Shown: positions 1 to 9,465 of the stretch, one piece after another
How positions within the stretch are numbered: the first letter of the stretch is position 1
Layout of the letters: every line of letters starts with the position of its first letter
DNA from: Blattabacterium cuenoti
Lineage (GTDB): Bacteria; Bacteroidota; Bacteroidia; Flavobacteriales; Blattabacteriaceae
NCBI RefSeq assembly: GCF_014252055.1
Contig: NZ_CP059208.1
Location: 383,297 to 447,296 of the forward strand
Reading direction: 5' to 3'
DNA length: 64,000 nt
Made by a program: the position numbers and the translations under genes
The notes under the pieces: model-generated
The model's database searches: none
What the model was told of the DNA's origin: nothing
The model's input: only the letters and a program-made list of their open reading frames with translations

Positions 1-918
1 TATATACCATTTAATATTTCTTTTATTAGCTTCATATATCCATTCTTCTGATCCAAAAAATCCTCTATTAGCACTTGGTTTTATAACTATATATTTAGGC
101 ATAATAATGTCTAAAAATTCTCTTTTTTTTTGAATTCCGTGAACATATGTTAAATCTTCATCTAATGCAATTGGCAATTTTGATTTTAAACATATCTCTG
201 CCATATCATCCCAATTATTATTATGTGATAATATTGGTTGTTCTATTGAATGAACGATGTTTAGTTCATAAAGTTTGTTGATATAATCAAATAAAATTTC
301 TTTTTTTTTAAATAAAAATGAACCATTTGCATCTATTCGTATTTTCAAAAATGGATATATTTTCTTAATTTCTTTTAAAACTAAATATTGATGAGAAAAA
401 ATATGAAAATTAAATTTCATTTTTATAAATGAAAAACCTTTGCAAACTTTATATTTTACCATTCTAACGATTTTCTTAACCATTTCTTCTTTTGAAGAAA
501 TAAAAAAAGGAGCCCATATTAATCCATTTATAGGTATTCCTTTTTCACCTTTGTAAAATGAAGAATAAAATAATAAAGGAAAATTTTCTTTTAAAGTTGA
601 AAAAACTTGTTCTAATGCAAAAAAAATAGATGAATAAGAAATGTATTTATAATAATAATCTATTTCTAATTTTTTTGTAGAAATTATTTTTTTACAAACA
701 TTTCTTAATTCATTTATAAATTTATTAAAATCAATTGATTTTTCCAATATAGGATTACATTCTCCTATTCCTATTTTACCATATTTTTTTAATATAATGA
801 ACCATATTGAATTATATTTAAATATTCTATTAGAATTGGATATTCCTTTTTTAAAGAAAAAAATTTTCTTTTTCAAATAAATTTCTATTTTATTTTTTTT
901 AGAAAAAAGATAAAACAT
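1..918 (-). CDS. menC: o-succinylbenzoate synthase MenC, C-terminus cut by window edge
   Basis: Dehydrates SHCHC to o-succinylbenzoate in menaquinone synthesis (cytoplasmic). The reading frame starts with ATG at 918 and stays open for 306 codons to base 1, so the C-terminus lies outside the window. Enolase-superfamily landmarks are visible in order: the Lys-x-Lys pair (K166, K168 in IKMKF), metal ligand D196 in RIDAN, E226 in IEQP, D253 in ALDED, and the second-half lysine K280 in IVIKP. This set is characteristic of MenC-type muconate-lactonizing-subgroup enzymes. It lies 12 bases behind the UPF0173 hydrolase gene and is last in the visible menB-menA-hydrolase-menC operon. Family assignment is strong from motifs and context. 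Confidence 0.88.
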   Translation of the reverse strand, partial: MFYLFSKKNKIEIYLKKKIFFFKKGISNSNRIFKYNSIWFIILKKYGKIGIGECNPILEKSIDFNKFINELRNVCKKIISTKKLEIDYYYKYISYSSIFFALEQVFSTLKENFPLLFYSSFYKGEKGIPINGLIWAPFFISSKEEMVKKIVRMVKYKVCKGFSFIKMKFNFHIFSHQYLVLKEIKKIYPFLKIRIDANGSFLFKKKEILFDYINKLYELNIVHSIEQPILSHNNNWDDMAEICLKSKLPIALDEDLTYVHGIQKKREFLDIIMPKYIVIKPSANRGFFGSEEWIYEANKRNIKWYI

Positions 919-930
919 TAGCAGTAATAA

Positions 931-1629
931 TCAAATTATTAAAGATTCTCCAAATTTTAACAAAAAAAGCTTTTTTCCATTTTCTTTAAATTTATTTATT
1001 GCTTCATCTTTATCAATTTCTATATCAGAAAAAGTATCATAATGAACTCCTAATATTTTTTCACATTTTAATAAATTAGAAGCTATTATAGCTTCTTCTA
1101 TATCCATAGTATATTTACCACCTATTGGTAATATAGAAATATTTAATTTCCCAAATTTTGGGATAATTTTCATCTCATTTGTAACAGATGTATCTCCAGA
1201 AATATAAATATTTCCCTCTTTTGTATGTATAAGAAATCCTCCAGGATTTCCTCCATATGTTCCATCATTAAAAACACTAGAATGAATAGCCCAAGTATAT
1301 TTTAATCTTCCAAATGAAAATGGAATAAAAGATCCATAATTTATTCCATTTGTTTTTACACCTCTTTTATTAAAATAATTAGATATTTCGTAATTAGATA
1401 TTAATAAAATGTTATTAAATTTTTTGGAAAAAAACTCTACATCACTTACATGATCATAGTGTGCATGTGTTACTAATATATAATCTAATTTTTTTAAAGA
1501 TTTTACATATTTTTCAAACGAATAATTTTTATTAAAAAATGAATTACTAGAAATAAAAGGATCAACTAATATGTGTTCTCCTTTTATTTCTAGTAAACAT
1601 GTACTATGAGTAATAAAAGTAATTTTCAT
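931..1629 (-). CDS. UPF0173-type metallo-beta-lactamase-fold hydrolase
   Basis: A 232-residue metal-dependent hydrolase of the YtkL/UPF0173 family. The N-terminal strand ITFITHST and DPFISSN are followed by the metal-binding HAHYDH signature at residues 55-60, with later ligands in SGDTSV and VHYDTFSD. The substrate is not known for the family. It sits between menA (3 bases away) and menC (12 bases away), so it is almost surely co-transcribed with menaquinone genes; a role there is inference only. No signal peptide is seen, so it is probably cytoplasmic. Confidence 0.8.
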   Translation of the reverse strand: MKITFITHSTCLLEIKGEHILVDPFISSNSFFNKNYSFEKYVKSLKKLDYILVTHAHYDHVSDVEFFSKKFNNILLISNYEISNYFNKRGVKTNGINYGSFIPFSFGRLKYTWAIHSSVFNDGTYGGNPGGFLIHTKEGNIYISGDTSVTNEMKIIPKFGKLNISILPIGGKYTMDIEEAIIASNLLKCEKILGVHYDTFSDIEIDKDEAINKFKENGKKLFLLKFGESLII

Positions 1630-1632
1630 ATT

Positions 1633-2538
1633 TTAAAAATAATTAATAAGCCCCATACATATACTATATAAAAAAATTATTCTTACCAATTTTCTCAATT
1701 CTGAATTAAAAAAATGATTTTCTTTAAAAAAAAGAATATTTTTTATATGAAAAAAATAAAAAAATAGAAATAAGAATAATAATAAACACTGATAAATACT
1801 TTTTTTATTTAAAAAAATAAAAAACCAACCTAAAAATAAGGAAGTTATTATAATAAATACATGATATACTTTAGCATATTTTATTCCCAATAAATTTGCT
1901 ATAGTATACTTTCCACAAGTATAATCACTATCTATATCCCTCATATTATTAACATTTAAAACAGCAACATTCAATAATCCTATAGATAAAGATAATAAAA
2001 ATACATCTAGATGTATTTCATTAGTATATAGAAAGTAACTTCCTAAAACTGATATAATACCAAAAAAAACAAATACAAAAAAATCTCCTAATGCAAATGA
2101 TCCATAAGAATAAAAACCTACAGAATAGGTTATAGCAGAACATATACATAAAATAATTCCTAAAAAAAATAATATAAAAACAAAGGTATTTATAGGAATT
2201 GAAACATAAATTAATAATAAACCAGACAAAAAAGATAAAATAGAAAATAAAAATATAGCTAATTTCATCGAATTATAATTAATAAAACCATCTATAACCA
2301 TTCTTTTTGGACCAAATTTTCTAAAATTATCAATTCCTTTTATAGCATCTCCATAATCATTTGAAAAGTTAGCTAATATTTGTAATAATAAAGCAGTAGT
2401 AATACATAAAATATATTTCGTATAAGAATTTTCTATTCTATATCTAGATAAAGATAAAATAAAACTAGAAGTTATTCCAGAAACAGACAAAAGCAATGTA
2501 TGTAAACGAATTGCATTTATCCAGTGCTTAAATATCAT
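1633..2538 (-). CDS. menA: 1,4-dihydroxy-2-naphthoate polyprenyltransferase MenA
   Basis: Membrane prenyltransferase that attaches the isoprenoid tail to DHNA, giving demethylmenaquinone. The 301-residue protein is a chain of hydrophobic helices. The first Asp-rich motif, [11 protein letters not shown], is at residues 60-70, and the second, [15 protein letters not shown], near residue 200. Both match the UbiA/MenA superfamily, and the GPKRM segment after the first motif is typical of MenA. Its ATG overlaps the menB stop codon by four bases (ATGA), pointing to coupled translation. Confidence 0.9.
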   Translation of the reverse strand: MIFKHWINAIRLHTLLLSVSGITSSFILSLSRYRIENSYTKYILCITTALLLQILANFSNDYGDAIKGIDNFRKFGPKRMVIDGFINYNSMKLAIFLFSILSFLSGLLLIYVSIPINTFVFILFFLGIILCICSAITYSVGFYSYGSFALGDFFVFVFFGIISVLGSYFLYTNEIHLDVFLLSLSIGLLNVAVLNVNNMRDIDSDYTCGKYTIANLLGIKYAKVYHVFIIITSLFLGWFFIFLNKKSIYQCLLLFLFLFFYFFHIKNILFFKENHFFNSELRKLVRIIFLYSICMGLINYF

Positions 2539-3365
2539 AAAAATTTCTTAAACTTTTTAAAATTTGGATTTCTTTTTTCTAAAAAAGCTTTATTCCCTTC
2601 TTGTGACTCTTCCATTAAATAGAACATTAAAGTAGCATCTCCAGCTAATTGCATTAATCCATATTGTCCATCTAATTCTGCATTTAAACTACGTTTAATC
2701 ATTCTTATAGCCATGGGACTTCTACTTTGTATTATTTTACACCATTTTATGGTTTCTTCTTCTAATTTATCCTTTTTTACAATTTTATTTATTAACCCCA
2801 TATTAAGAGCTTCTTCAGCAGAATATTCTTTACATAAAAACCACATTTCACGTGTTTTTTTCTGACCAATAATACGAGCTAAATAAGAACTACCAAATCC
2901 TCCATCAAAAGATCCAACTTTAGGACCTACTTGGCTAAATACTGCATTATTAGATGCTATAGTTAAATCACATACTACATGCAATACATTTCCTCCTCCT
3001 ACTGCAAAACCATTTACCATTGCTATCACAGGTTTAGGAATATCTCGTATTTTTTTGTAAAAATCTAAAATATTTAATCTAGGAATTCCATCTTTTCCTA
3101 AATACCCACCCAATCCTCTTGTGGATTGATCACCACCAGAACAAAAAGACTTATCTCCAGATCCTGTTATTATTACAATATCAATATCATCTCTATATCT
3201 ACATATTTCTATAGCGGAAATCATTTCTTCTACTGTTTCTACACGAAAAGCATTATAACACGAAGGTCTATTTATTTCTATTTTTGATATTCCATTCCAA
3301 AATGTAAATAAAATATCGTTATATTTTTTAATTGGAGTCCAATCTATAGTATTAGTATGATGCAT
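2535..3365 (-). CDS. menB: 1,4-dihydroxy-2-naphthoyl-CoA synthase MenB
   Basis: Crotonase-fold enzyme that closes the second ring of the naphthoquinone from o-succinylbenzoyl-CoA. The 276-residue length is normal. Landmarks are [11 protein letters not shown] (oxyanion-hole segment), [18 protein letters not shown] and [14 protein letters not shown], all diagnostic for MenB rather than generic enoyl-CoA hydratases. It is the first visible gene of the leftward men operon. The upstream gap to the divergent gene at 3409 is only 43 bases and must carry both promoters. Confidence 0.95.
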   Translation of the reverse strand: MHHTNTIDWTPIKKYNDILFTFWNGISKIEINRPSCYNAFRVETVEEMISAIEICRYRDDIDIVIITGSGDKSFCSGGDQSTRGLGGYLGKDGIPRLNILDFYKKIRDIPKPVIAMVNGFAVGGGNVLHVVCDLTIASNNAVFSQVGPKVGSFDGGFGSSYLARIIGQKKTREMWFLCKEYSAEEALNMGLINKIVKKDKLEEETIKWCKIIQSRSPMAIRMIKRSLNAELDGQYGLMQLAGDATLMFYLMEESQEGNKAFLEKRNPNFKKFKKFL

Positions 3366-3408
3366 ATTAAATTAAAATTGATGTTTATTTTTACAAAAAA
3401 AATGTTAT

Positions 3409-3819
3409 ATGTATCGTAACATATTTTCTGTCTATACAGGTGTATTAGTAAGCATTATAGAAATAATTTTATCTATCAGATTAATAAAAAAATGGTTTAT
3501 AGAAATACAATATATTCCAATATCAAAATTGGAGTATATATTTATTGAAGCACCTAATAAATTCTTTTTAATTCTAATTTTTTTTTATGCTATTAGTGCT
3601 TTGTTAGGAGGCTTCATAACAGCTTTTTTTGCGAAAAATGCAAAAAAAGCTTACGCAATATTAACTGGTTTAATTTTATTTTTCATAGCCTTGTTTCATA
3701 TATTTTTTTATACATTTCCTATATGGTTTAAAATTATAATATTACCTATTTTTTTTCCATTTTCATATTTAGGAGGTAATTTGATAGAGTTTTTACAGAA
3801 AAAAAAATGGATAAATTAA
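3409..3819 (+). CDS. small four-helix membrane protein, function unknown
   Basis: I do not recognise this 136-residue protein. It has about four hydrophobic helices (roughly residues 5-25, 49-73, 78-101 and 104-126) and a glycine-rich turn (LLGGFITAFFAKNAKKAY). There is no lipobox or catalytic motif. The ATG at 3409 is chosen because it is the first in frame. It is divergent from menB. Its last 27 bases overlap the 3' end of the convergent antiporter gene. An inner-membrane location is inferred from composition. Confidence 0.65.
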   Translation: MYRNIFSVYTGVLVSIIEIILSIRLIKKWFIEIQYIPISKLEYIFIEAPNKFFLILIFFYAISALLGGFITAFFAKNAKKAYAILTGLILFFIALFHIFFYTFPIWFKIIILPIFFPFSYLGGNLIEFLQKKKWIN

Positions 3820-5061
3820 TAGATATATATATCCAAATATATATCCAATTAAGGCAATCCAGCTAATTTTTTTTATATACCAAAAAAAATCTATTTTTTC
3901 CATTCCCATCGCAGCAACTCCAGAAGCAGATCCAACAAGAAGAATGCTACCTCCTGTTCCAGAAACATAAGCCATAAAATGCCATATATTATGGTCAATT
4001 GGGTGAGAAAACATAGCTATAGTTGCTGCGATTAAAGGTACATTATCTATGATGGAAGAAATAATACCAAATATAAATGCTGTTATTTCCCATGTTGATA
4101 CTTTTTCATTTATCCAATGAGATAAATTATATAATAAACCTAAAGATTCTAAAGAAGAAACAGATAACAAAATTCCTAAAAAAAATAAAAGACTAGAAAT
4201 ATCTAATTTTTTAAAAATTTCATCAACAGATGAAGTTGATTTTTTATTGATAAATCGTGCTATTATAAGTTGTATTCCTAAAGAAAACATCATCCCCATA
4301 TATGGGGGTATTCCTATTATAGTTTTTAAAATGGGAACAAATAACATTAATATCAAACCAACTTTTAACATAAAAAATCCTGTTTTTAGATTTTCTATTG
4401 ATAGTTTATTTTTTTCTATTTTAATAATACCATTAAAAAATGGCATAAACGATACTATTAATGTAGAAATAAACATACATAAAACAGAAGGAATAAATAC
4501 TCTTTTTAAAAGATATAAAGCCGTTACTTTATTTGAAATCCATAACATAGTAGTAGTGATATCCCCAATTGGGGACCAAACTCCTCCTGCATTAGCAGAT
4601 ATAATTACTATTCCTAAATAATATAATCGTTTTTTATAATTAGTAATTATTTTTCTTAAAAGAGATATTAACACTATAGTAGCCGTAAGATTATCTATTA
4701 TAGCAGACAATAAAAAAGATGAAATACTTATTTTCCATAAAAATTTACGTTTTGTATCTGTATAAAATATTTCTTTTAATGCTTCAAAACCAGAAAATTT
4801 TTCAATAATAGAAATAATAGACATAGCTCCAATAAGAAAAAATATAATTTCTGAAGCTTTTCCTAAATGAAATAATAATAAATGACTAGAATTTTTTTTT
4901 ATTATAAAATTTTGATTTAATTCATAAACAGGAAGGTTAAAAATCATAATTAATGACCAACATATAGCAGCCATTAAAAGAGATGGAATAACTTTATTTA
5001 AAGAAATATAATTTTCAAGAGCAATAAATAAATATCCAATAATAAAAATTAAAATAACCAT
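3793..5061 (-). CDS. nhaD: NhaD-type Na+/H+ antiporter
   Basis: Inner-membrane ion transporter of 422 residues with about a dozen hydrophobic helices. The block SANAGGVWSPIGDITTTMLW is the hallmark of NhaD/ArsB-type (IT superfamily) antiporters, as are SAIIDNLTAT and SSIIDNVPLIAA, two inverted repeats bearing conserved Asp-Asn pairs, and GTGGSILLVGSASGVAAMG. It exchanges sodium for protons and helps set ion and pH balance. The last codons contain a tandem 12-base repeat (3825-3848 region) and overlap the convergent gene's 3' end. Confidence 0.85.
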   Translation of the reverse strand: MVILIFIIGYLFIALENYISLNKVIPSLLMAAICWSLIMIFNLPVYELNQNFIIKKNSSHLLLFHLGKASEIIFFLIGAMSIISIIEKFSGFEALKEIFYTDTKRKFLWKISISSFLLSAIIDNLTATIVLISLLRKIITNYKKRLYYLGIVIISANAGGVWSPIGDITTTMLWISNKVTALYLLKRVFIPSVLCMFISTLIVSFMPFFNGIIKIEKNKLSIENLKTGFFMLKVGLILMLFVPILKTIIGIPPYMGMMFSLGIQLIIARFINKKSTSSVDEIFKKLDISSLLFFLGILLSVSSLESLGLLYNLSHWINEKVSTWEITAFIFGIISSIIDNVPLIAATIAMFSHPIDHNIWHFMAYVSGTGGSILLVGSASGVAAMGMEKIDFFWYIKKISWIALIGYIFGYIYLLIYPFFFL

Positions 5062-5099
5062 AACGTTTTGCTCTCAAAATATTATTTAATTTATTACAT

Positions 5100-6386
5100 C
5101 TATAATTTCTTTATCCATCCAGAATAAAAGGAATTATTTCCAAACATTTCTTCAATACGTAATAATTGATTATATTTTGAAGTTCTCTCGGAACGACATA
5201 TAGAACCAATTTTTATTTGTTCAATATTAAGTGCTACAGAAAAATCTGCAATAAAAGAATCTTCTGTTTCTCCTGATCTATGAGATATAATATTATTATA
5301 CTTATTCTTTCTTGCAAGATTAATTGTTTCTATTGTTTCTGTTAAAGTTCCAACTTGATTAAGTTTTATTAGAATAGAATTAGCTATATTATTTTCTATA
5401 CCTTTATTTAATCTTTCTACTTGAGTAACAAATAAATCATCTCCAACTAACTGTACTTTATCTCCTATCTTATCAGTCATTATTTTCCATCCATCCCAAT
5501 CATTTTGATCCATTCCATCCTCAATTGAAATAATTGGGTATCTTTTGATTAAATAAGATAAATAAGAAATATGTTCTTCTTTAGATTTTTTTTGTACTTC
5601 TGTTTTATTCTCAAATTTCGAATAAACATATTTATTATTTTCATAAAATTCAGAAGCAGCACAATCTATAGCTATTCCTATTTCATCATAAGGTTCGTAA
5701 TTAGACATATGTATAGCTTCTAATATATGATCTAAAGTATCTTCTATTCCATTGAAATTTGGAGAAAAACCTCCTTCATCTCCTACACTTGTAGATAATC
5801 CTTTTTTTTGAATGATATTTTTTAATTCGTAGAAAATCTTATGTCCTATTTGAATAGCTTCGGTAAAGCTATTAGATTTTACTGGAACGATCATAAATTC
5901 TTGAAAAGCTATAGGAGCATTAGAATGTCTTCCTCCATTAACAATATTTATTAATGGAGTAGGAAGGAAATATGTATAGACTCCACCTATATATTTGTAT
6001 AATGGTATGTTTAATTCATTTGCAGCAGTCCTTGCTATAGCTAATGATACAGCTAATATAGCATTAGCTCCTAATCTTGTTTTTTTAACAGTTCCATCTA
6101 AATTTATAAGAATATTATCTATATAAATTTGATCTAAAATAGATTTTCCGATCAGTTCAGGAGCAATTATATTATTCACATTGCTAACAGCTTTTAAAAC
6201 CCCTTTTCCAAGAAAAGGAGTTTCATTATCACGAAGTTCAAAAGCTTCATTATCACCTTTAGAGGCTCCAGATGGAACAGAAGCTCTCCCAAAAGAGTTA
6301 CTAGATGTTAGGATATCTACTTCTATAGTAGGATTTCCTCTAGAATCCAATATTTGTCTAGCAAATACATTTTTAATTTTACTCAT
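5100..6386 (-). CDS. eno: enolase
   Basis: Glycolytic 2-phosphoglycerate dehydratase, 428 residues (normal length). Visible motifs include ARQILDSRGNPTIEVD at the N-terminus, SVGDEGGFSPN with the catalytic glutamate, metal ligands in IAIDCAASEFY, SIEDGMDQNDWDGW and LVGDDLFVT, catalytic lysine in ILIKLNQVGT, and the closing signature SHRSGETEDSFIAD. It follows rplQ by 6 bases, so it may be read from the ribosomal superoperon. gpmI is the neighbouring glycolytic step and lies further upstream in the same direction. Confidence 0.97.
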   Translation of the reverse strand: MSKIKNVFARQILDSRGNPTIEVDILTSSNSFGRASVPSGASKGDNEAFELRDNETPFLGKGVLKAVSNVNNIIAPELIGKSILDQIYIDNILINLDGTVKKTRLGANAILAVSLAIARTAANELNIPLYKYIGGVYTYFLPTPLINIVNGGRHSNAPIAFQEFMIVPVKSNSFTEAIQIGHKIFYELKNIIQKKGLSTSVGDEGGFSPNFNGIEDTLDHILEAIHMSNYEPYDEIGIAIDCAASEFYENNKYVYSKFENKTEVQKKSKEEHISYLSYLIKRYPIISIEDGMDQNDWDGWKIMTDKIGDKVQLVGDDLFVTQVERLNKGIENNIANSILIKLNQVGTLTETIETINLARKNKYNNIISHRSGETEDSFIADFSVALNIEQIKIGSICRSERTSKYNQLLRIEEMFGNNSFYSGWIKKL

Positions 6387-6392
6387 TACTAT

Positions 6393-6833
6393 TCATTCTT
6401 TTTTTATTATTTTACTTTTTTTTCCTTTCCCCCCACGTCTCACAGATTTTTTTACATTTTTAGATATATAAATAGTGTTAAAATCTACTAACTCAATAAA
6501 AGAAAGAGTAGCTCTATCTCCAAAACGAAATCCAGCTTTTATGATTCTAGTATATCCACCAGTACGTTCACGTACTTTTTGAAAAGTATCTTTAAAAAGT
6601 TCTGATACAGCTATTTTATCTTTTAAATATGAAAAAATATTCCTTCTAGAATGTGTATTATCAATTTTTGACTTTGTAATAATAGGTTCAATATATCTTC
6701 TTAAAGCTTTCGCTTTAGATAATGTAGTAAATATTTTCTTTTTTTTTATTAAAGAAGAAGCCATATTAGAGAGAAGAGATTTTCTATGGCCATACTTTCT
6801 TCCTAAATGATTATTATTATTTTTATAATTCAT
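6393..6833 (-). CDS. rplQ: 50S ribosomal protein L17
   Basis: A 146-residue large-subunit protein at the end of the alpha-operon gene order, directly behind rpoA (17-base gap). The N-terminal HLGRKYGHRKSLLSNMASSLI and the block FRFGDRATLSFIELVDF match the L17 family. The tail is lysine-rich (RRGGKGKKSKIIKK), as is common in Bacteroidetes L17. The ATG at 6833 gives the family N-terminus. Confidence 0.95.
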   Translation of the reverse strand: MNYKNNNNHLGRKYGHRKSLLSNMASSLIKKKKIFTTLSKAKALRRYIEPIITKSKIDNTHSRRNIFSYLKDKIAVSELFKDTFQKVRERTGGYTRIIKAGFRFGDRATLSFIELVDFNTIYISKNVKKSVRRGGKGKKSKIIKKE

Positions 6834-6850
6834 AAAAAAAATAATTTATT

Positions 6851-7855
6851 CTATTCTTTGTCTAATTTATACTCTGATATATCCATTCCAAAATATAACC
6901 CCTTTTCTTTCATTTTACTTTCTAATTCATCTAAAGATTTTTTTCCAAAGTTTCTCATCTTTAACATATTATTTCTATCACAAACTACTAAATCTTTTAT
7001 AGATTTTATAGAAGCAAATTTTAAACAATTTTTTGTACGTACAGATAGATCCATATCACTAAGTTTAGATTTTAATAATGTTTTCATTCGTAAATATTCT
7101 TCATTATATTTTTTACTTTCTCCTATTTCTTCTTGTTTCTTTTTTCCTATTTTTTCGTAAGAAAAAATGGAAAAATACTGAATTAATATTTTAGAAGCTT
7201 CCATAAGAGCAAATTTTGGAGATATAGATCCATCTGTTTTAATATCTAATGATAAATTTTCAAAATCAGTTTTTTGTCCAACACGACAATTTTCTATTGT
7301 ATATTTTACATTTTTAATTGGAGTATATATAGAATCAATATAGATTGTATCTATTAAATGATCATTACTTTTTTTATTTTCTTCCGCAGGAACATAACCT
7401 CTTCCTTCTTCTATTATAAAACTTATTTCCAATGGAATAGATATATCTTTGTTACAAATAACTAAGTCTGTATTTAAAACTTGGAAATTAGAAATAAATT
7501 TATTTAAAATATCACCTGTTACTTTTTCTATATCTCCAATACCAATATGTACATTAACAACTTCTTTATTTATTTCTGATGTATTTTGCTTAAAACGAAT
7601 TTTTTTAAAATTTAATACTATTTCAGTTACATCTTCTATAACACCTTTTATGGTAGAAAATTCGTATTTTACCCCTTTAATTCTAATAGAGGTAACAGCA
7701 AAACCTTTTAAAGAGCCTAGAAGAACTCTTCTTAATGCATTTCCTAATGTTATTCCATACCCAGGTTCTAAAGGTTTCAAATGAAAAACACTCCTGTTAT
7801 CCGATAATTCATATATTGTAATTCTATCAGGTTTTACAAAATCTAAAATAGACAT
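6851..7855 (-). CDS. rpoA: RNA polymerase alpha subunit
   Basis: A 334-residue alpha subunit. The N-terminal assembly domain shows LEPGYGITLGNALRRVLLGSL near residues 30-50 and IKGVIEDVTEIVLNFKK. The C-terminal domain (from about residue 255) carries LSVRTKNCLKFASIKSIKDL and MRNFGKKSLDELESKMKEKGL, the two HhH-like helices that contact DNA and regulators. Both domains are intact. It sits between rpsD and rplQ as in most bacteria. Confidence 0.97.
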   Translation of the reverse strand: MSILDFVKPDRITIYELSDNRSVFHLKPLEPGYGITLGNALRRVLLGSLKGFAVTSIRIKGVKYEFSTIKGVIEDVTEIVLNFKKIRFKQNTSEINKEVVNVHIGIGDIEKVTGDILNKFISNFQVLNTDLVICNKDISIPLEISFIIEEGRGYVPAEENKKSNDHLIDTIYIDSIYTPIKNVKYTIENCRVGQKTDFENLSLDIKTDGSISPKFALMEASKILIQYFSIFSYEKIGKKKQEEIGESKKYNEEYLRMKTLLKSKLSDMDLSVRTKNCLKFASIKSIKDLVVCDRNNMLKMRNFGKKSLDELESKMKEKGLYFGMDISEYKLDKE

Positions 7856-7869
7856 AATCTTATTTATTG

Positions 7870-8478
7870 TTACTTTGAATACAATTCAACAATTAGTTGC
7901 TCCTTAATATTTTCAGGTATTTCTGTTCTTTTAGGCATAATTCTAAATATTCCTAACATATTTTTTTCATCTAAAATTAACCATTCTACTAAAAATCCTG
8001 CTTTTTTATTAATAGAATCTATTATAACTGGATGTTTTTTTGATTTTTCTCTTATTCCTATTTTATCTCCAGGTTTTAACCTAAAAGATGGAATATTAAC
8101 AATTTTATCGTTTACTAAAATATGTCTATGAGAAACAATTTGTCTTGCAGAAGATCTAGATGGAGCAAATTTTAACCTAAAAACTATATTATCAAGACGG
8201 CTTTCACAAGCTTGTAGCAATAATTCTCCGGTTATTCCTTTTTTCTTCGCAGCCTCTAGAAATAATTTTTCAAATTGACGTTCTAATATACCATAAGTAT
8301 ATTTTGCTTTTTGTTTTTCTATTAATTGTATAAGATATTCTGATCTTTTTCCTCTACGTCTATTCTTCCCATGTTTATTTGATGGATATTTTTTTCTTTC
8401 AAAATATTTATCTACTCCATAAATACTTTGCCCAAGCCTCCTAGAAATTTTAGTTTTTGGTCCTATATATTTTGCCAT
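7870..8478 (-). CDS. rpsD: 30S ribosomal protein S4
   Basis: Primary 16S rRNA-binding protein, 202 residues. I chose the ATG at 8478 (MAKYIGPKTKISRRLG) because it gives the family N-terminus. A longer frame from 8526 would add 16 unrelated residues and run into rpsK. The S4 RNA-binding domain is visible in LESRLDNIVFRLKFAPSRSSARQIVSHRHILVN. It lacks the zinc-binding cysteines, so it is a C-minus S4. Confidence 0.96.
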   Translation of the reverse strand: MAKYIGPKTKISRRLGQSIYGVDKYFERKKYPSNKHGKNRRRGKRSEYLIQLIEKQKAKYTYGILERQFEKLFLEAAKKKGITGELLLQACESRLDNIVFRLKFAPSRSSARQIVSHRHILVNDKIVNIPSFRLKPGDKIGIREKSKKHPVIIDSINKKAGFLVEWLILDEKNMLGIFRIMPKRTEIPENIKEQLIVELYSK

Positions 8479-8491
8479 AAAATATTTAAAA

Positions 8492-8878
8492 TTAAACTCT
8501 TCTTCGTTTAGGTGGCCTACAACCATTATGTGGTAATGGAGTAATATCTTTTATTAAAGTAACTATGATTCCAGAATTACTCAATGCACGTATAGCTGAA
8601 TCTCTACCAGCTCCTGGCCCTTTTACTTTTACTTCAACTTTTTTTACTCCAGCACTTAATCCTTCTTTTGCTACATTTTCTGCTGCTATTTGAGCAGCGT
8701 AAGGAGTATTTTTTTTGGATCCTTTGAAATTCATTTTTCCAGCAGAAGACCATGCAATAACATCACCTTTTCTATTTGTTATGGTAATAATAATGTTATT
8801 AAAAGTAGATTGAATATGAGCAATCCCTATAGGATCAATTGAAACTGATCTTTTTTTTCCAGATGATGATTTAGCCAT
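8492..8878 (-). CDS. rpsK: 30S ribosomal protein S11
   Basis: Small-subunit platform protein of 128 residues. Signatures are [56 protein letters not shown] and the basic C-terminal tail [17 protein letters not shown]. It is 13 bases downstream of rpsK's usual partner rpsM and 13 bases before rpsD. Confidence 0.97.
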   Translation of the reverse strand: MAKSSSGKKRSVSIDPIGIAHIQSTFNNIIITITNRKGDVIAWSSAGKMNFKGSKKNTPYAAQIAAENVAKEGLSAGVKKVEVKVKGPGAGRDSAIRALSNSGIIVTLIKDITPLPHNGCRPPKRRRV

Positions 8879-8892
8879 AAAATTTTATATCA

Positions 8893-9273
8893 TTATTTTG
8901 TAATTTTTTTCTTATTTGCTATAGTTTTTTTCCTTCCTTTTCTTGTTCTACAATTATTCTTAGTTTTCTGTCCCCTCAATGGTAATCCTTTTCTATGTCT
9001 TGTTCCTGTATAACATCCTATATCCATTAATCTTTTAATGTTTGTTTGAATATCAGCTCTTAATTCTCCTTCAATTTTCATATTGTTAGATATATATTTT
9101 CTTATTTTACTAATATCACTATCAGACCAATCAGACATTTTTTTATTTTCATCTATTCCAACAGAATGCAATATTTTTTTAGATAAACTTTTTCCTATTC
9201 CATATAAATAAGTTAAACCTATAATACCTCTTTTAAATATAGGAAGATCTACTCCAGAAATTCTAATTGCCAT
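8893..9273 (-). CDS. rpsM: 30S ribosomal protein S13
   Basis: Head protein of the small subunit, 126 residues. The N-terminus [26 protein letters not shown] and the C-terminal block [26 protein letters not shown] are diagnostic. Sixteen bases separate it from the short rpmJ gene upstream; the gene order infA-rpmJ-rpsM is the standard one. Confidence 0.97.
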   Translation of the reverse strand: MAIRISGVDLPIFKRGIIGLTYLYGIGKSLSKKILHSVGIDENKKMSDWSDSDISKIRKYISNNMKIEGELRADIQTNIKRLMDIGCYTGTRHRKGLPLRGQKTKNNCRTRKGRKKTIANKKKITK

Positions 9274-9289
9274 TTATTTTTTTAATTAA

Positions 9290-9406
9290 TTAACCTTGTT
9301 TTTGTTTAAATCTTGGATTTTTTTTATTTATAATACGTAAACGACCTTTTCTACTAACAATTTTGCAATTTGCAGTTCTTTTTTTTAGAGATGCTCTTAC
9401 TTTCAT
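9290..9406 (-). CDS. rpmJ: 50S ribosomal protein L36, zinc-less form
   Basis: A 38-codon gene beginning with ATG at 9406 ([10 protein letters not shown]) and ending [10 protein letters not shown]. This is the exact length and pattern of bacterial L36. Only one of the four zinc-ribbon ligands remains (C14): the first Cys is Thr, the third is Asn and the His is Phe, so it is a C-minus paralogue type. It lies between infA and rpsM, its usual place. Confidence 0.93.
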   Translation of the reverse strand: MKVRASLKKRTANCKIVSRKGRLRIINKKNPRFKQKQG

Positions 9407-9465
9407 ATATATATTATATTTATTTACTTTATTATTTATACTTAACTGTTTATTAATATATTTTT

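Noticed and set aside
4247-4621. Open frame on the plus strand opposite the NhaD antiporter gene
   Set aside because: It is antisense to a clear gene, has no domain pattern and mirrors the codon bias of the real frame. The same applies to similar frames at 6181, 6807, 7449, 18567, 22426, 24534, 29985, 39681 and 54999 on the plus strand and 28213, 47491, 50213, 52061 and 63069 on the minus strand.
8479-8526. Longer start of rpsD
   Set aside because: The extra 16 residues match nothing in S4 and would overlap rpsK.
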